A stretch of DNA of 40,915 nucleotides from an uncultured Acidobacteriota bacterium (GTDB taxonomy: Bacteria > Acidobacteriota > Vicinamibacteria > Vicinamibacterales > CAVVIG01): assembly GCA_902825985.1 (NCBI GenBank), contig CADEDC010000006.1, forward strand, positions 1-40,915, written 5' to 3'. Each line of letters starts with the position of its first letter. Positions within the stretch are counted from its first letter, which is position 1. Positions 10,414 through 16,687 of the stretch are shown in pieces. Both the position numbers and the translations under genes were made by a program. A model generated the notes under the pieces. It ran no database searches, was not told where the DNA came from, and was given only the letters and a program-made list of their open reading frames with translations.

Positions 10414-10442
10414 ATAATAGGCGGTCGGCCGTTATCGCTCAA
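10414..10442 (-). promoter_or_regulatory. Predicted sigma-70-type promoter for cytochrome c'-like copy 1
   Basis: On the minus strand: TTGAGC (10442-10437), 17-bp spacer, TATTAT (10419-10414). Each hexamer is close to consensus and the spacing is optimal. The start codon at 10377 lies about 36 bp downstream of the -10. So copy 1 is probably transcribed independently of copy 2. Confidence 0.65.
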
Positions 10443-10555
10443 CACGCATGCTCAGGTGGACGACGGACCGGGAGACGTCAGAACGGCCTCGAGCCGGACG
10501 AACAGGCGTCCGGCTCGAGACGTGCGTGGAATAGTCGACGGGAACGGGCGGATCG

Positions 10556-11140
10556 CTACTGCGCCGGCGGCGGCGTGCAGCGCTCGCGCTGGCCGGGACC
10601 GGGAATGTCGACGTCGCGGTAGATCCCGTGGCAGGCACCGCACGCTTCAGCGACGACACCCGACGCGTCGACGATCTGGTCGACGTTCTTCGCCTTGGCG
10701 GCCTTGAGAGCGGCCTGTCCTGCCTCGATGAGCCCCGCGATGCCCTTCTGGTAGTCCTCGCGATCGATGGGCACCGGCCTGCCGTTCTCACACAGGCGAC
10801 CTGGCATCGTGGCGAGATTGGCGGTTTCCATCAGCGATATGGCCGCCAGTTCGACCTGCTGCCATCCACCGTACAGGCTGGCAAACTTCTCGGTCGTCGT
10901 CTCTCGCGAGCCCTCCTTCTGCGGCGCGCCGGGATCGCGCGTCTGCGCATCGAAGATCGTATTCGATGCTGGGAAGGTGATTGCTCGCATGACCTCGGCA
11001 AGACTCGAGTGGGGCCTCGCCGTGTAGCCCGCCGGCGCAGGTGCCGGCGCTTGCGCCGGGGCCGCCGGCTCGCTCGGCGCCTGTCCGCCGCACGCGGCCA
11101 GGATCACCGTCATACTGAGGAACCATCGCACGCCCTTCAT
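10556..11140 (-). CDS. Cytochrome c'-like lipoprotein, copy 2
   Basis: 194 residues. ATG at 11140 has a strong GGAGG upstream. The N-terminus contains a clear lipobox (VILAACGG), followed by an Ala/Pro linker. The body carries the same helical features as the gene at 9874 (VMRAITFPASNTIFDAQ, AAISLMETANLATMPGR) and ends with a single CGACH haem site near the C-terminus, followed by a short Pro-rich tail with an extra Cys. Divergent from the cytochrome c gene at 11349. The 178 bp between this gene and copy 1 hold the promoter of copy 1. An outer-membrane or inner-membrane-anchored periplasmic haem protein is the reasonable reading; the ligand or electron partner is unknown. Confidence 0.85.
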   Translation of the reverse strand: MKGVRWFLSMTVILAACGGQAPSEPAAPAQAPAPAPAGYTARPHSSLAEVMRAITFPASNTIFDAQTRDPGAPQKEGSRETTTEKFASLYGGWQQVELAAISLMETANLATMPGRLCENGRPVPIDREDYQKGIAGLIEAGQAALKAAKAKNVDQIVDASGVVAEACGACHGIYRDVDIPGPGQRERCTPPPAQ

Positions 11141-11237
11141 GATCCACCTCCGACAAGAGGGCCGCAGGAACAGTCAGCCGCGGGCGGGACCCGATGCGCG
11201 ACGGTCTCGGCAAGCTCTCGAACGTTGAATACCGCGG

Positions 11238-11267
11238 ACTGTACACTGCGGTTCGAAAACAAGTCAA
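11238..11267 (-). promoter_or_regulatory. Predicted sigma-70-type promoter for cytochrome c'-like copy 2
   Basis: On the minus strand: TTGACT (11267-11262), 18-bp spacer, TACAGT (11243-11238). The leader to the ATG at 11140 would be about 90 nt. In the same divergent region a TATACT box at 11313-11318 on the plus strand could serve the cytochrome gene at 11349, but its -35 is poor. Confidence 0.45.
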
Positions 11268-11348
11268 GCCGGCGAGCGTTGCCGGCACGCCACATCACGT
11301 CTTGCGGCAAGGTATACTGCTCCGCGTTTTCTCCAGGGAGGATGTCAC

Positions 11349-11747
11349 ATGTACCGTGTCTCGAGGCGGCTGACGAACGCCGCAATCGTCGTCTGCCTGA
11401 CGTTCGCGTCATGGGCGCTCACCGACGCGATCGCGCTGCAGCGCACCGCGAAACCGATTCCGGCGACCGACGCCACTCGCAAGGCAGGCGCCACCGTCTA
11501 TGGGCGCCTGTGCCGTTCGTGCCACGGGCTGAGCGGCAAGGGGGACGGCATTGCGGCCCCCCCAGGCACGAGGCCGGCCAATCTGGTGGATGCCGAGTGG
11601 AAACATGGCAGCACAGACGCCGAGATCTTCAAGATCATCCGTGAGGGCATCGCGCCTTTCGACGTGATGCGGCCGCAGAAGGGCCTGAGCGATGACGACA
11701 TCTGGTCCGTCATCCATCACCTGCGCGGGTTGGCGGCGAAGAAGTGA
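11349..11747 (+). CDS. Small soluble cytochrome c (class I)
   Basis: 132 residues. ATG at 11349 follows GGGAGG at suitable spacing. Signal peptide about 1-29, then a class I cytochrome c domain with CRSCH at 55-59 in the context YGRLCRSCHGLSGKGDG, a PANLVDAEWKHG loop, and FDVMRPQKGLSDDDIWSVIHHLR, where the Met before RPQKGLS is the likely sixth haem ligand. The C-terminal helix is typical. A periplasmic electron carrier. Neighbours on both sides are also secreted or membrane redox-type proteins, so it may be the mobile carrier of this block (inference). Confidence 0.9.
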   Translation: MYRVSRRLTNAAIVVCLTFASWALTDAIALQRTAKPIPATDATRKAGATVYGRLCRSCHGLSGKGDGIAAPPGTRPANLVDAEWKHGSTDAEIFKIIREGIAPFDVMRPQKGLSDDDIWSVIHHLRGLAAKK

Positions 11748-11798
11748 CCCTGACGCTTTCATGACGAAGTCTTCACGCGGCACTGACGCGATCGCGCC

Positions 11799-11828
11799 TT
11801 GACGACGTTTCGATGCGTGGGATACAGT
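11799..11828 (+). promoter_or_regulatory. Predicted sigma-70-type promoter for the DUF6644-like gene pair
   Basis: TTGACG at 11799-11804, 18-bp spacer, TACAGT at 11823-11828. The downstream start is at 11932, giving a leader of about 95 nt. The -10 matches consensus at four of six positions, so this is moderate evidence only. Confidence 0.4.
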
Positions 11829-11931
11829 TCCGACGCACTGTGACCTCGCCTCATCTGGTGGCTGCCTTTGGGGCACTCCCACTGCAGAAGCCGCCCGTCG
11901 CGAAACCTTTGACACCGGGATACGGTCGCTC

Positions 11932-12447
11932 ATGATTCGGAGCTTGTTCCTGTGGATTGACTCGCTCGAGAGCAGCATCGCGCTGCGCGAGTCGGATTAC
12001 GGCTACGCGATCCTGCTCACCATCCACGTCGTGACCATCATCATGTTCGCCGGCCTGATCCTCATGATGGATCTCCGGCTCCTTGGATGGGGCCACCGAT
12101 CGTCCCGGGTGTCGCAGGTGCAGAGCCGGCTGTTCCCGTGGCAGATGTTCGCGATGGGCGCAAACGGGCTGACCGGCCTGGCCTTGGTCTACGCCCAGCC
12201 GCTGCGCTACTATCCGAAGATCTTCTTCTGGCTGAAGATGGCACTGATGGCCCTCGCCGGGCTGAACGCGCTCGTCTTCCACTTCACGACCTACAAGTCC
12301 GTGGCACAGTGGGACACCGCCCCCGTGCCACCGCCAGGCGCCCGGCGCGCCGGCTTCATCGGGCTGGTCCTGTGGGCCGGCGTCCTCGTGTTCGGCCGCC
12401 TCACCGCGTACAACTGGATCGACACGTGGTGGCCATGGCCGATTTGA
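11932..12447 (+). CDS. Four-helix integral membrane protein, DUF6644-like, copy 1
   Basis: 171 residues. Four hydrophobic segments can be read: ILLTIHVVTIIMFAGLILMM, MFAMGANGLTGLALVYAQP, IFFWLKMALMALAGLNALVF and GFIGLVLWAGVLVFGRL. The first contains a conserved His (TIHVVT) and the third is followed by HFTTYK, so haem or metal ligands within the membrane are possible but not shown. The pattern resembles the DUF6644 membrane family; this assignment is from memory of the pattern. The next gene is a paralogue 26 bp downstream, so the two probably form a heterodimer or two-subunit membrane unit. Function unknown; context points to membrane redox work with the periplasmic cytochromes nearby. Confidence 0.75.
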   Translation: MIRSLFLWIDSLESSIALRESDYGYAILLTIHVVTIIMFAGLILMMDLRLLGWGHRSSRVSQVQSRLFPWQMFAMGANGLTGLALVYAQPLRYYPKIFFWLKMALMALAGLNALVFHFTTYKSVAQWDTAPVPPPGARRAGFIGLVLWAGVLVFGRLTAYNWIDTWWPWPI

Positions 12448-12473
12448 GTACCTTCGAGTAGGAGATTGAGCCG

Positions 12474-12947
12474 ATGTTGCTGCGGATGTTCGAGTGGATG
12501 CAGGCCAGTGCGTTCACCACAGCGGTCCAGAATTCGTGGTGGGCGGGTGCGGCGTTCAACGTCCTTCACCTGCTGACCCTGGCGGTGTTCGCTGGCGCGC
12601 TGCTGCTCGTCGACCTTCGGCTGCTCGGCACCGGCCTGCGCGAGCAGTCGGTCGCCAGAGTGGCCGCAGATGCGCGACCGTGGCTGATCGGCGGCCTGGT
12701 CGGGCTTGCGATCACCGGTGCCCCGCAACTGGTGTCGCTCGCCGTTCGCAACTACTACAACTTCTATTTCTGGTTCAAGATGGCCGTGCTCGCGGTCGCC
12801 CTCATCTATACCTTCACGATCCGGCAGCGCGTCGTGACGGCGGACGAGTCGCGGAGCGACTCGCTTCAGGCCAAGCTGGTGGGCGGCCTGTCCATCGTCC
12901 TCTGGTCGGTCGTCACCGCCACCGCCCGCATGATCGGACTGAGCTAG
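12474..12947 (+). CDS. Four-helix integral membrane protein, DUF6644-like, copy 2
   Basis: 157 residues. ATG at 12474 follows AGGAG. Membrane segments include FNVLHLLTLAVFAGALLLVD, LIGGLVGLAITGAPQLVSLA, FWFKMAVLAVALIYTFTI and LVGGLSIVLWSVVTATARM. The layout matches the preceding gene segment by segment: a His in the first helix (VLHLLTL), DLRLLG immediately after it, then FWFKM/FWLKM opening the third helix, so the two arose by duplication. They differ too much at sequence level for a recent event. Same operon as the gene at 11932. Confidence 0.75.
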   Translation: MLLRMFEWMQASAFTTAVQNSWWAGAAFNVLHLLTLAVFAGALLLVDLRLLGTGLREQSVARVAADARPWLIGGLVGLAITGAPQLVSLAVRNYYNFYFWFKMAVLAVALIYTFTIRQRVVTADESRSDSLQAKLVGGLSIVLWSVVTATARMIGLS

Positions 12948-12991
12948 TCCGCGGAATCACTTCCCATCGTCGCTCGGCTGCCGCGCGACAC

Positions 12992-13027
12992 AACAAAAAG
13001 AAAGGGCGCCCCGAAAAGGGCGCCCTT
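12992..13027 (-). terminator. Intrinsic terminator after DUF6152 copy 1
   Basis: Perfect 10-bp stem AAGGGCGCCC (13002-13011) / GGGCGCCCTT (13018-13027) with a 6-nt loop. Read on the minus strand it is followed by a T-rich run (12992-13001). It lies 30 bp past the stop of the gene at 13057. The plus-strand membrane gene ending at 12947 may also use the stem, but no T-run follows on that strand. Confidence 0.85.
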
Positions 13028-13041
13028 CCGCAAAGACGGTC

Positions 13042-13523
13042 GTCGTCGAGCCGTGCCTACCGCGGCGGCTCGGTCGCGTCGGCGCCATCTTTCGGCGCGC
13101 CGGTGCCGGACGAGCCCATGAACAGCTTGCGCCCGTCCGCGAACGTGATGTTACGACCGTTCGCGCGGGTCAGCGTGTGATCGCGCGTCTGGTAGCCGTC
13201 GACAACGATTTCGGTGCCGATCTTGACCGTGTCGCGCGTGATCCCGCGGCGGAGGAGCGTATTCGGCGTGCCCCCCTCGACCGCCCAGGTTTCCCCCGCC
13301 TTCGGCGTCTGCTTCTGGCCGGCGACGGTCACCTCTTTCACTGCCATGTGAATCCACGCATGCGGGTTCACCCACTCGACCTTGGTGATGGCGCCCTTCA
13401 GGAGGACCGGTCGATTGGCGTCGAATTCACCGCCGAACGCATGGTGAGCGCGCACGGAAGCACCCGAAGCCAGTGCCACCGCAACTCCAAGTGCCAGGAC
13501 GAATCGTGTTCTGCGCATTCTTT
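13042..13523. repeat. Direct repeat copy 1 (482 bp, identical to 14000-14481)
   Basis: Every base from 13042 to 13523 equals the base 958 positions further on. The repeat spans the whole DUF6152 coding region plus 15 bp beyond its stop and 5 bp before its start. Identity breaks sharply on both sides: mismatch at 13041/13999 and at 13524/14482, then patchy homology into the pseudogene on the upstream side. Confidence 0.95.
13057..13518 (-). CDS. DUF6152-like exported protein, copy 1
   Basis: 153 residues, ATG at 13518 preceded by GAGGAAAGA. Signal peptide about 1-24 (ALGVAVALASGASVRA), then HHAFGGEFDANRPVLLKG, KVEWVNPHAWIHMAV and VDGYQTRDHTLTRANGRNIT. The mature N-terminal His-His, the WVNPHAWIH phrase and a small beta-barrel length are the signs of DUF6152, a family of unknown function; His residues could bind a metal (inference). 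The nucleotide and protein sequences are identical to the copy at 14015-14476. It is the last gene before the terminator at 12992-13027, and is preceded by a decayed gene instead of the intact one that precedes copy 2. Confidence 0.85.
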   Translation of the reverse strand: MRRTRFVLALGVAVALASGASVRAHHAFGGEFDANRPVLLKGAITKVEWVNPHAWIHMAVKEVTVAGQKQTPKAGETWAVEGGTPNTLLRRGITRDTVKIGTEIVVDGYQTRDHTLTRANGRNITFADGRKLFMGSSGTGAPKDGADATEPPR

Positions 13524-13549
13524 CCTCGTCTCCTCCCACGTAGGCCATC

Positions 13550-13938
13550 TTACCTGTTTGCCGCCACGCCGGTGGCCCTTTCTCGATCGCGCGGCCGCGT
13601 GCCCCCGCCGGCACATGCTGGCGAGCCCTGATCCACCTCGGCAGGACCTGCCTGCTCCAGCGCCAGCACGTTGCCACGGTCGTACCGTGCCGCTTCGGCC
13701 TTCGTCATCGTCGGACGGCCGGCCATGTCAGCGGAACGCTCCAGCGGTGTGAGCGAGCCGAAGTTCCAGGTGCCCTGGGATGTCCGGCCGCCCTTCTTGC
13801 GTGCGCGGCACGGTGGAGCGTTTTCGACGCCGGGGGTGGGGCGGCCTGTGGCGGCTGGGCGATCGGCGCCGCGGGCACCGCTGCGAGCGCCAGAGCGGTC
13901 ACGATCGGCGGGAGGACACGAACACCCGGACGGCGCAT
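13550..13938 (-). pseudogene. Frameshifted, internally deleted relic of a KWEGDTLV-family secreted protein
   Basis: Reading the minus strand from ATG at 13938 gives a signal peptide (MRRPGVRVLPPIVTALALAA) then loses frame. The family's N-terminal motif is recovered in two other frames: RTQEGRPDI and then, after one extra C, GTWNFGSLTPLERSADMAG followed by TMTKAEAARYDR. The intact paralogue at 14508 has RTPDGRPDLQG and TLTPLERP at the same place. The relic then jumps to a tail ending RDRERATGVAANR and stop at 13550, matching the paralogue's end RDRERAAGGAANR, so most of the body including the WEGDTLV core is deleted. Its stop lies exactly 958 bp from the paralogue's stop, the same offset as the DUF6152 repeat. 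Confidence 0.8.
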
Positions 13939-13954
13939 GCAGCGACCCCGTGTA

Positions 13955-13989
13955 AGAAAAAAGGGGCGCCCCACGCCGGGGCGCCCCTT
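13955..13989 (-). terminator. Intrinsic terminator after DUF6152 copy 2
   Basis: Perfect 12-bp stem AAGGGGCGCCCC (13961-13972) / GGGGCGCCCCTT (13978-13989), 5-nt loop, followed on the minus strand by a T-run (13955-13962). It ends the operon that starts at the promoter 16583-16610. It resembles but is not identical to the terminator at 12992-13027. Confidence 0.88.
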
Positions 13990-13999
13990 CCGCAGGACT

Positions 14000-14481
14000 G
14001 TCGTCGAGCCGTGCCTACCGCGGCGGCTCGGTCGCGTCGGCGCCATCTTTCGGCGCGCCGGTGCCGGACGAGCCCATGAACAGCTTGCGCCCGTCCGCGA
14101 ACGTGATGTTACGACCGTTCGCGCGGGTCAGCGTGTGATCGCGCGTCTGGTAGCCGTCGACAACGATTTCGGTGCCGATCTTGACCGTGTCGCGCGTGAT
14201 CCCGCGGCGGAGGAGCGTATTCGGCGTGCCCCCCTCGACCGCCCAGGTTTCCCCCGCCTTCGGCGTCTGCTTCTGGCCGGCGACGGTCACCTCTTTCACT
14301 GCCATGTGAATCCACGCATGCGGGTTCACCCACTCGACCTTGGTGATGGCGCCCTTCAGGAGGACCGGTCGATTGGCGTCGAATTCACCGCCGAACGCAT
14401 GGTGAGCGCGCACGGAAGCACCCGAAGCCAGTGCCACCGCAACTCCAAGTGCCAGGACGAATCGTGTTCTGCGCATTCTTT
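14000..14481. repeat. Direct repeat copy 2 (482 bp, identical to 13042-13523)
   Basis: Second member of the perfect repeat. Copy-to-copy distance is 958 bp. The flanking terminator stem and the sequence upstream of the gene differ between copies, although they are still recognisably related. Confidence 0.95.
14015..14476 (-). CDS. DUF6152-like exported protein, copy 2
   Basis: 153 residues from ATG at 14476, identical to copy 1 in every residue and every base. The ribosome binding region differs by one base (GAGAAAAGA). It follows the stop of the KWEGDTLV-family gene at 14508 by 31 bp and is followed by its own terminator, so it is the distal gene of the operon 16557-14015. Small periplasmic beta protein with His-rich mature N-terminus (AHHAFGG); biochemical role unknown. 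Confidence 0.87.
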   Translation of the reverse strand: MRRTRFVLALGVAVALASGASVRAHHAFGGEFDANRPVLLKGAITKVEWVNPHAWIHMAVKEVTVAGQKQTPKAGETWAVEGGTPNTLLRRGITRDTVKIGTEIVVDGYQTRDHTLTRANGRNITFADGRKLFMGSSGTGAPKDGADATEPPR

Positions 14482-14507
14482 TCTCGTCTCCTCCCGCGCG
14501 CACCATT

Positions 14508-15623
14508 TTACCTGTTTGCGGCCCCGCCGGCGGCTCTTTCTCGATCCCGCTGGCGTGCCCCGCTCAGGATATTGGCGAGCGCGTAATTCGCCTCATGACA
14601 GGCGTACTCGTACAAAAGCTGATCCGTCTGTGGCCAGGTGTATTCACCCGTCCATGGCCGAGTCCACGTGGTCGGATCCTCCACCGTGAACCGGTACAGC
14701 AGCGTCCGATCGTCCAGACGCGAGAAACGCTCGACGACGTGCAGCTGGTCGCTCGACCCACGGAACCTGGTCTTGTCCGTGAAGTTGGTCGTGTCGACCA
14801 CCAGCGTATCGCCTTCCCACCGCCCCACGGAATCGCCCATCCACAGCCGCACGGCAGGCGGCAGATGCTCGGCGGCCATCCTGATGGTGCGAGCGTCGTG
14901 CACCATCTCGCTCAGGATCACAATGCGGTCCGGCGTCTGCACAATCTGGTGCAGGTTGTTGTACAGCACCGGCAGCGACGGCGGACCTGACGTGGAGCCG
15001 AACCCCAGCAGGCACCGCTCACCGAGCGGCCGCCGCTCGGGATCGTCGTACGCCCCGGGCCCCTCGAGACCCGGGTCGTTGCTCTCCGTCTCGTCGGACG
15101 TCGTCCGGACGACGCGTGCGGCGTTCCTCTGCCGGGCCGAAGCCAGCAGGTCCGGCAGGCGACCGTTCGGCGGGTCGACGATGAGCGACGTACGCTTCTG
15201 GCCGTCGATCGTGACGAATTGGTCGCCAGCATCGACCCAGAAGTTGTTGTAGCCACCGACGTTTCCGGCCGCACCAGTGGACCCATCGCCGCCGATTGGC
15301 GGCGCCGGCCGATTACCATCGCTCGGTAGATCTGCCCGCGCCTTGCGGTCCTGCACGGCCTGCTCGAGGCGGCGCGCCTGATCCGCTGTCATCGTCATCG
15401 CGGTGCCGAACGCCGCCGGCCGTTCCAGCGGCGTCAGCGTCGCCACGTCGTAGACGCCCTGGAGGTCGGGACGACCGTCCGGCGTCCGCGCTCCCGACTG
15501 CGTGGCCCGGGACACCTGCCGTCGCCCCGCCTGGCCATCGACGGTCGTCGAGGCCAGGGCGATGACCACACCGCAGCAGGTCACCGCGCCGACCATTCCG
15601 AGGTGCCGCGTCGGTGTCCGCAT
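14508..15623 (-). CDS. Exported KWEGDTLV-family protein of unknown function (long form)
   Basis: 371 residues from ATG at 15623; AGGAG lies 6 bp upstream, which favours it over the GTG one codon earlier. Signal peptide about 1-30 (ends TVDGQAG). Then RTPDGRPDLQGVYDVATLTP, a central region with NNLHQIVQTPDRIVI, the signature MGDSVGRWEGDTLVVDTTNF (near 275-294), LHVVERFSRLDD and TVEDPTTWTRPWTGEY. The family is common in acidobacteria and some gammaproteobacteria and has no described function that I know of. Beta-rich, periplasmic or surface-exposed. It is the middle gene of an operon: 61 bp after the gene at 15685 and 31 bp before the DUF6152 gene. Confidence 0.8.
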   Translation of the reverse strand: MRTPTRHLGMVGAVTCCGVVIALASTTVDGQAGRRQVSRATQSGARTPDGRPDLQGVYDVATLTPLERPAAFGTAMTMTADQARRLEQAVQDRKARADLPSDGNRPAPPIGGDGSTGAAGNVGGYNNFWVDAGDQFVTIDGQKRTSLIVDPPNGRLPDLLASARQRNAARVVRTTSDETESNDPGLEGPGAYDDPERRPLGERCLLGFGSTSGPPSLPVLYNNLHQIVQTPDRIVILSEMVHDARTIRMAAEHLPPAVRLWMGDSVGRWEGDTLVVDTTNFTDKTRFRGSSDQLHVVERFSRLDDRTLLYRFTVEDPTTWTRPWTGEYTWPQTDQLLYEYACHEANYALANILSGARQRDRERAAGGAANR

Positions 15624-15684
15624 CACGTTCTCCTGCGTTCCGGCGCGTCAGTCCTGCGTGGACCGGGCGCTGGTACCTCCGCCG

Positions 15685-16557
15685 CTATCGCGGCAGCGGA
15701 TTCTTCCGGAACTGGCCGTACATCAGCTCCTCGACGAACTCGACGCACTTGAACTCCATCAACTGTGCGTTCCGCTCGATGCGGCGATAGAGCGGCATGC
15801 TGATCTTCCACGGCCGGGTGAAGACCTGCGGGTCTTCGATCGTCGCTTCGTACTGCAGGTGATCGGCACCGGTTCGCGTGAACCGCTCGACCAGATGCAG
15901 CTGCTCGCTGTGGAAGTTGCCCGAGCGGTCGAACCAGGTGTCGGCATTGAAGCCGCGGGTGTCGATGACCAGCGTCTCGCCCTCCCACTTGCCGACCGAC
16001 TGCCCCATCCAGGAATCGACCGGGGCCGGTCCCGGATCCTTCAGGTAGATGTTCCGGGTCGCCCCGGCGTACTCGTAGGCGAAGAAGATCGCCTTCGAGC
16101 TCTGCAGAATCTGGAACGGATAGGGCATGTAGGTCGCGCGCGGCAGACCCGGGAGGTAGCACTTGATCTCGGGATCCGAGGTCAGCCAGCTCTCCTGATT
16201 CTTCTTCTTCTGCGCCAGCGCCTCGGGTTTGTAGGGGATTTCATCGCCTTCCACCACGCCGAGACCGCCCGGCACCGACCCGACGGCGCCCAGGGCCAGC
16301 ACCGCGGCGGCCGGCACCGGGCCATACGGGCCTGGCCGCAGGGCCAGGGCCGGCCTGGCGACATGCGTCTGCAGGTCGTAGTTCGCCGTATTCAACGCCT
16401 GCCAGATTCCGTTCAAATCTGGATGTCCATCGGCAGCGCGGGGCGCCCGATATGCCGAACCCTGCTGCCCCGAAACTGATGTCGAGGTCACTGAGACGGC
16501 CGCCGCGATTGCCGCGCCTGCCGCCGCCACTCCTAATGTACGAAGCCACTGATGCAT
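15685..16557 (-). CDS. Exported KWEGDTLV-family protein of unknown function (short form)
   Basis: 290 residues from ATG at 16557 (a TTG codon just before it is an alternative); AAGGAG lies upstream. Signal peptide about 1-30. Shares with its neighbour at 14508 the N-terminal motif (AADGHPDLNGIWQALN), the core signature MGQSVGKWEGETLVIDTRGF, LHLVERFTRTG and EDPQVFTRPWKI, so the two are paralogues; this one lacks about 80 residues in the middle. First gene after a near-consensus promoter (16583-16610), with a leader of roughly 20 nt. Function unknown; being exported, beta-rich and co-transcribed with DUF6152 suggests a periplasmic complex. Confidence 0.8.
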   Translation of the reverse strand: MHQWLRTLGVAAAGAAIAAAVSVTSTSVSGQQGSAYRAPRAADGHPDLNGIWQALNTANYDLQTHVARPALALRPGPYGPVPAAAVLALGAVGSVPGGLGVVEGDEIPYKPEALAQKKKNQESWLTSDPEIKCYLPGLPRATYMPYPFQILQSSKAIFFAYEYAGATRNIYLKDPGPAPVDSWMGQSVGKWEGETLVIDTRGFNADTWFDRSGNFHSEQLHLVERFTRTGADHLQYEATIEDPQVFTRPWKISMPLYRRIERNAQLMEFKCVEFVEELMYGQFRKNPLPR

Positions 16558-16582
16558 CAACGACGCGCTCCTTGTGCCGAGG

Positions 16583-16610
16583 ACTATACGGCAACCTGCG
16601 CCAGAGTCAA
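16583..16610 (-). promoter_or_regulatory. Near-consensus sigma-70-type promoter of the KWEGDTLV/DUF6152 operon
   Basis: On the minus strand: TTGACT (16610-16605), 16-bp spacer, TATAGT (16588-16583). Five of six matches in each hexamer, in a GC-rich genome. The start codon at 16557 is 25 bp downstream of the -10. Confidence 0.7.
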
Positions 16611-16687
16611 GAACCCATCGTCGGGATACCCGTCGAGGCGTACTCCATCTCCCCAAAAGCAGGTACGTCGATGCCGCATCCAGGCCA

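Noticed and set aside
11279..11318. Promoter for the cytochrome c gene at 11349 (TTGCCG and TATACT)
   Set aside because: The two boxes are 28 bp apart, far from the usual 16-18 bp, and no better -35 sits at proper spacing; left as a possible -10 only.
13042..14481. Insertion sequence or composite transposon explaining the repeat
   Set aside because: No transposase, no terminal inverted repeats and no target-site duplications; the repeat boundaries follow the gene, and flanks are homologous at the same offset.
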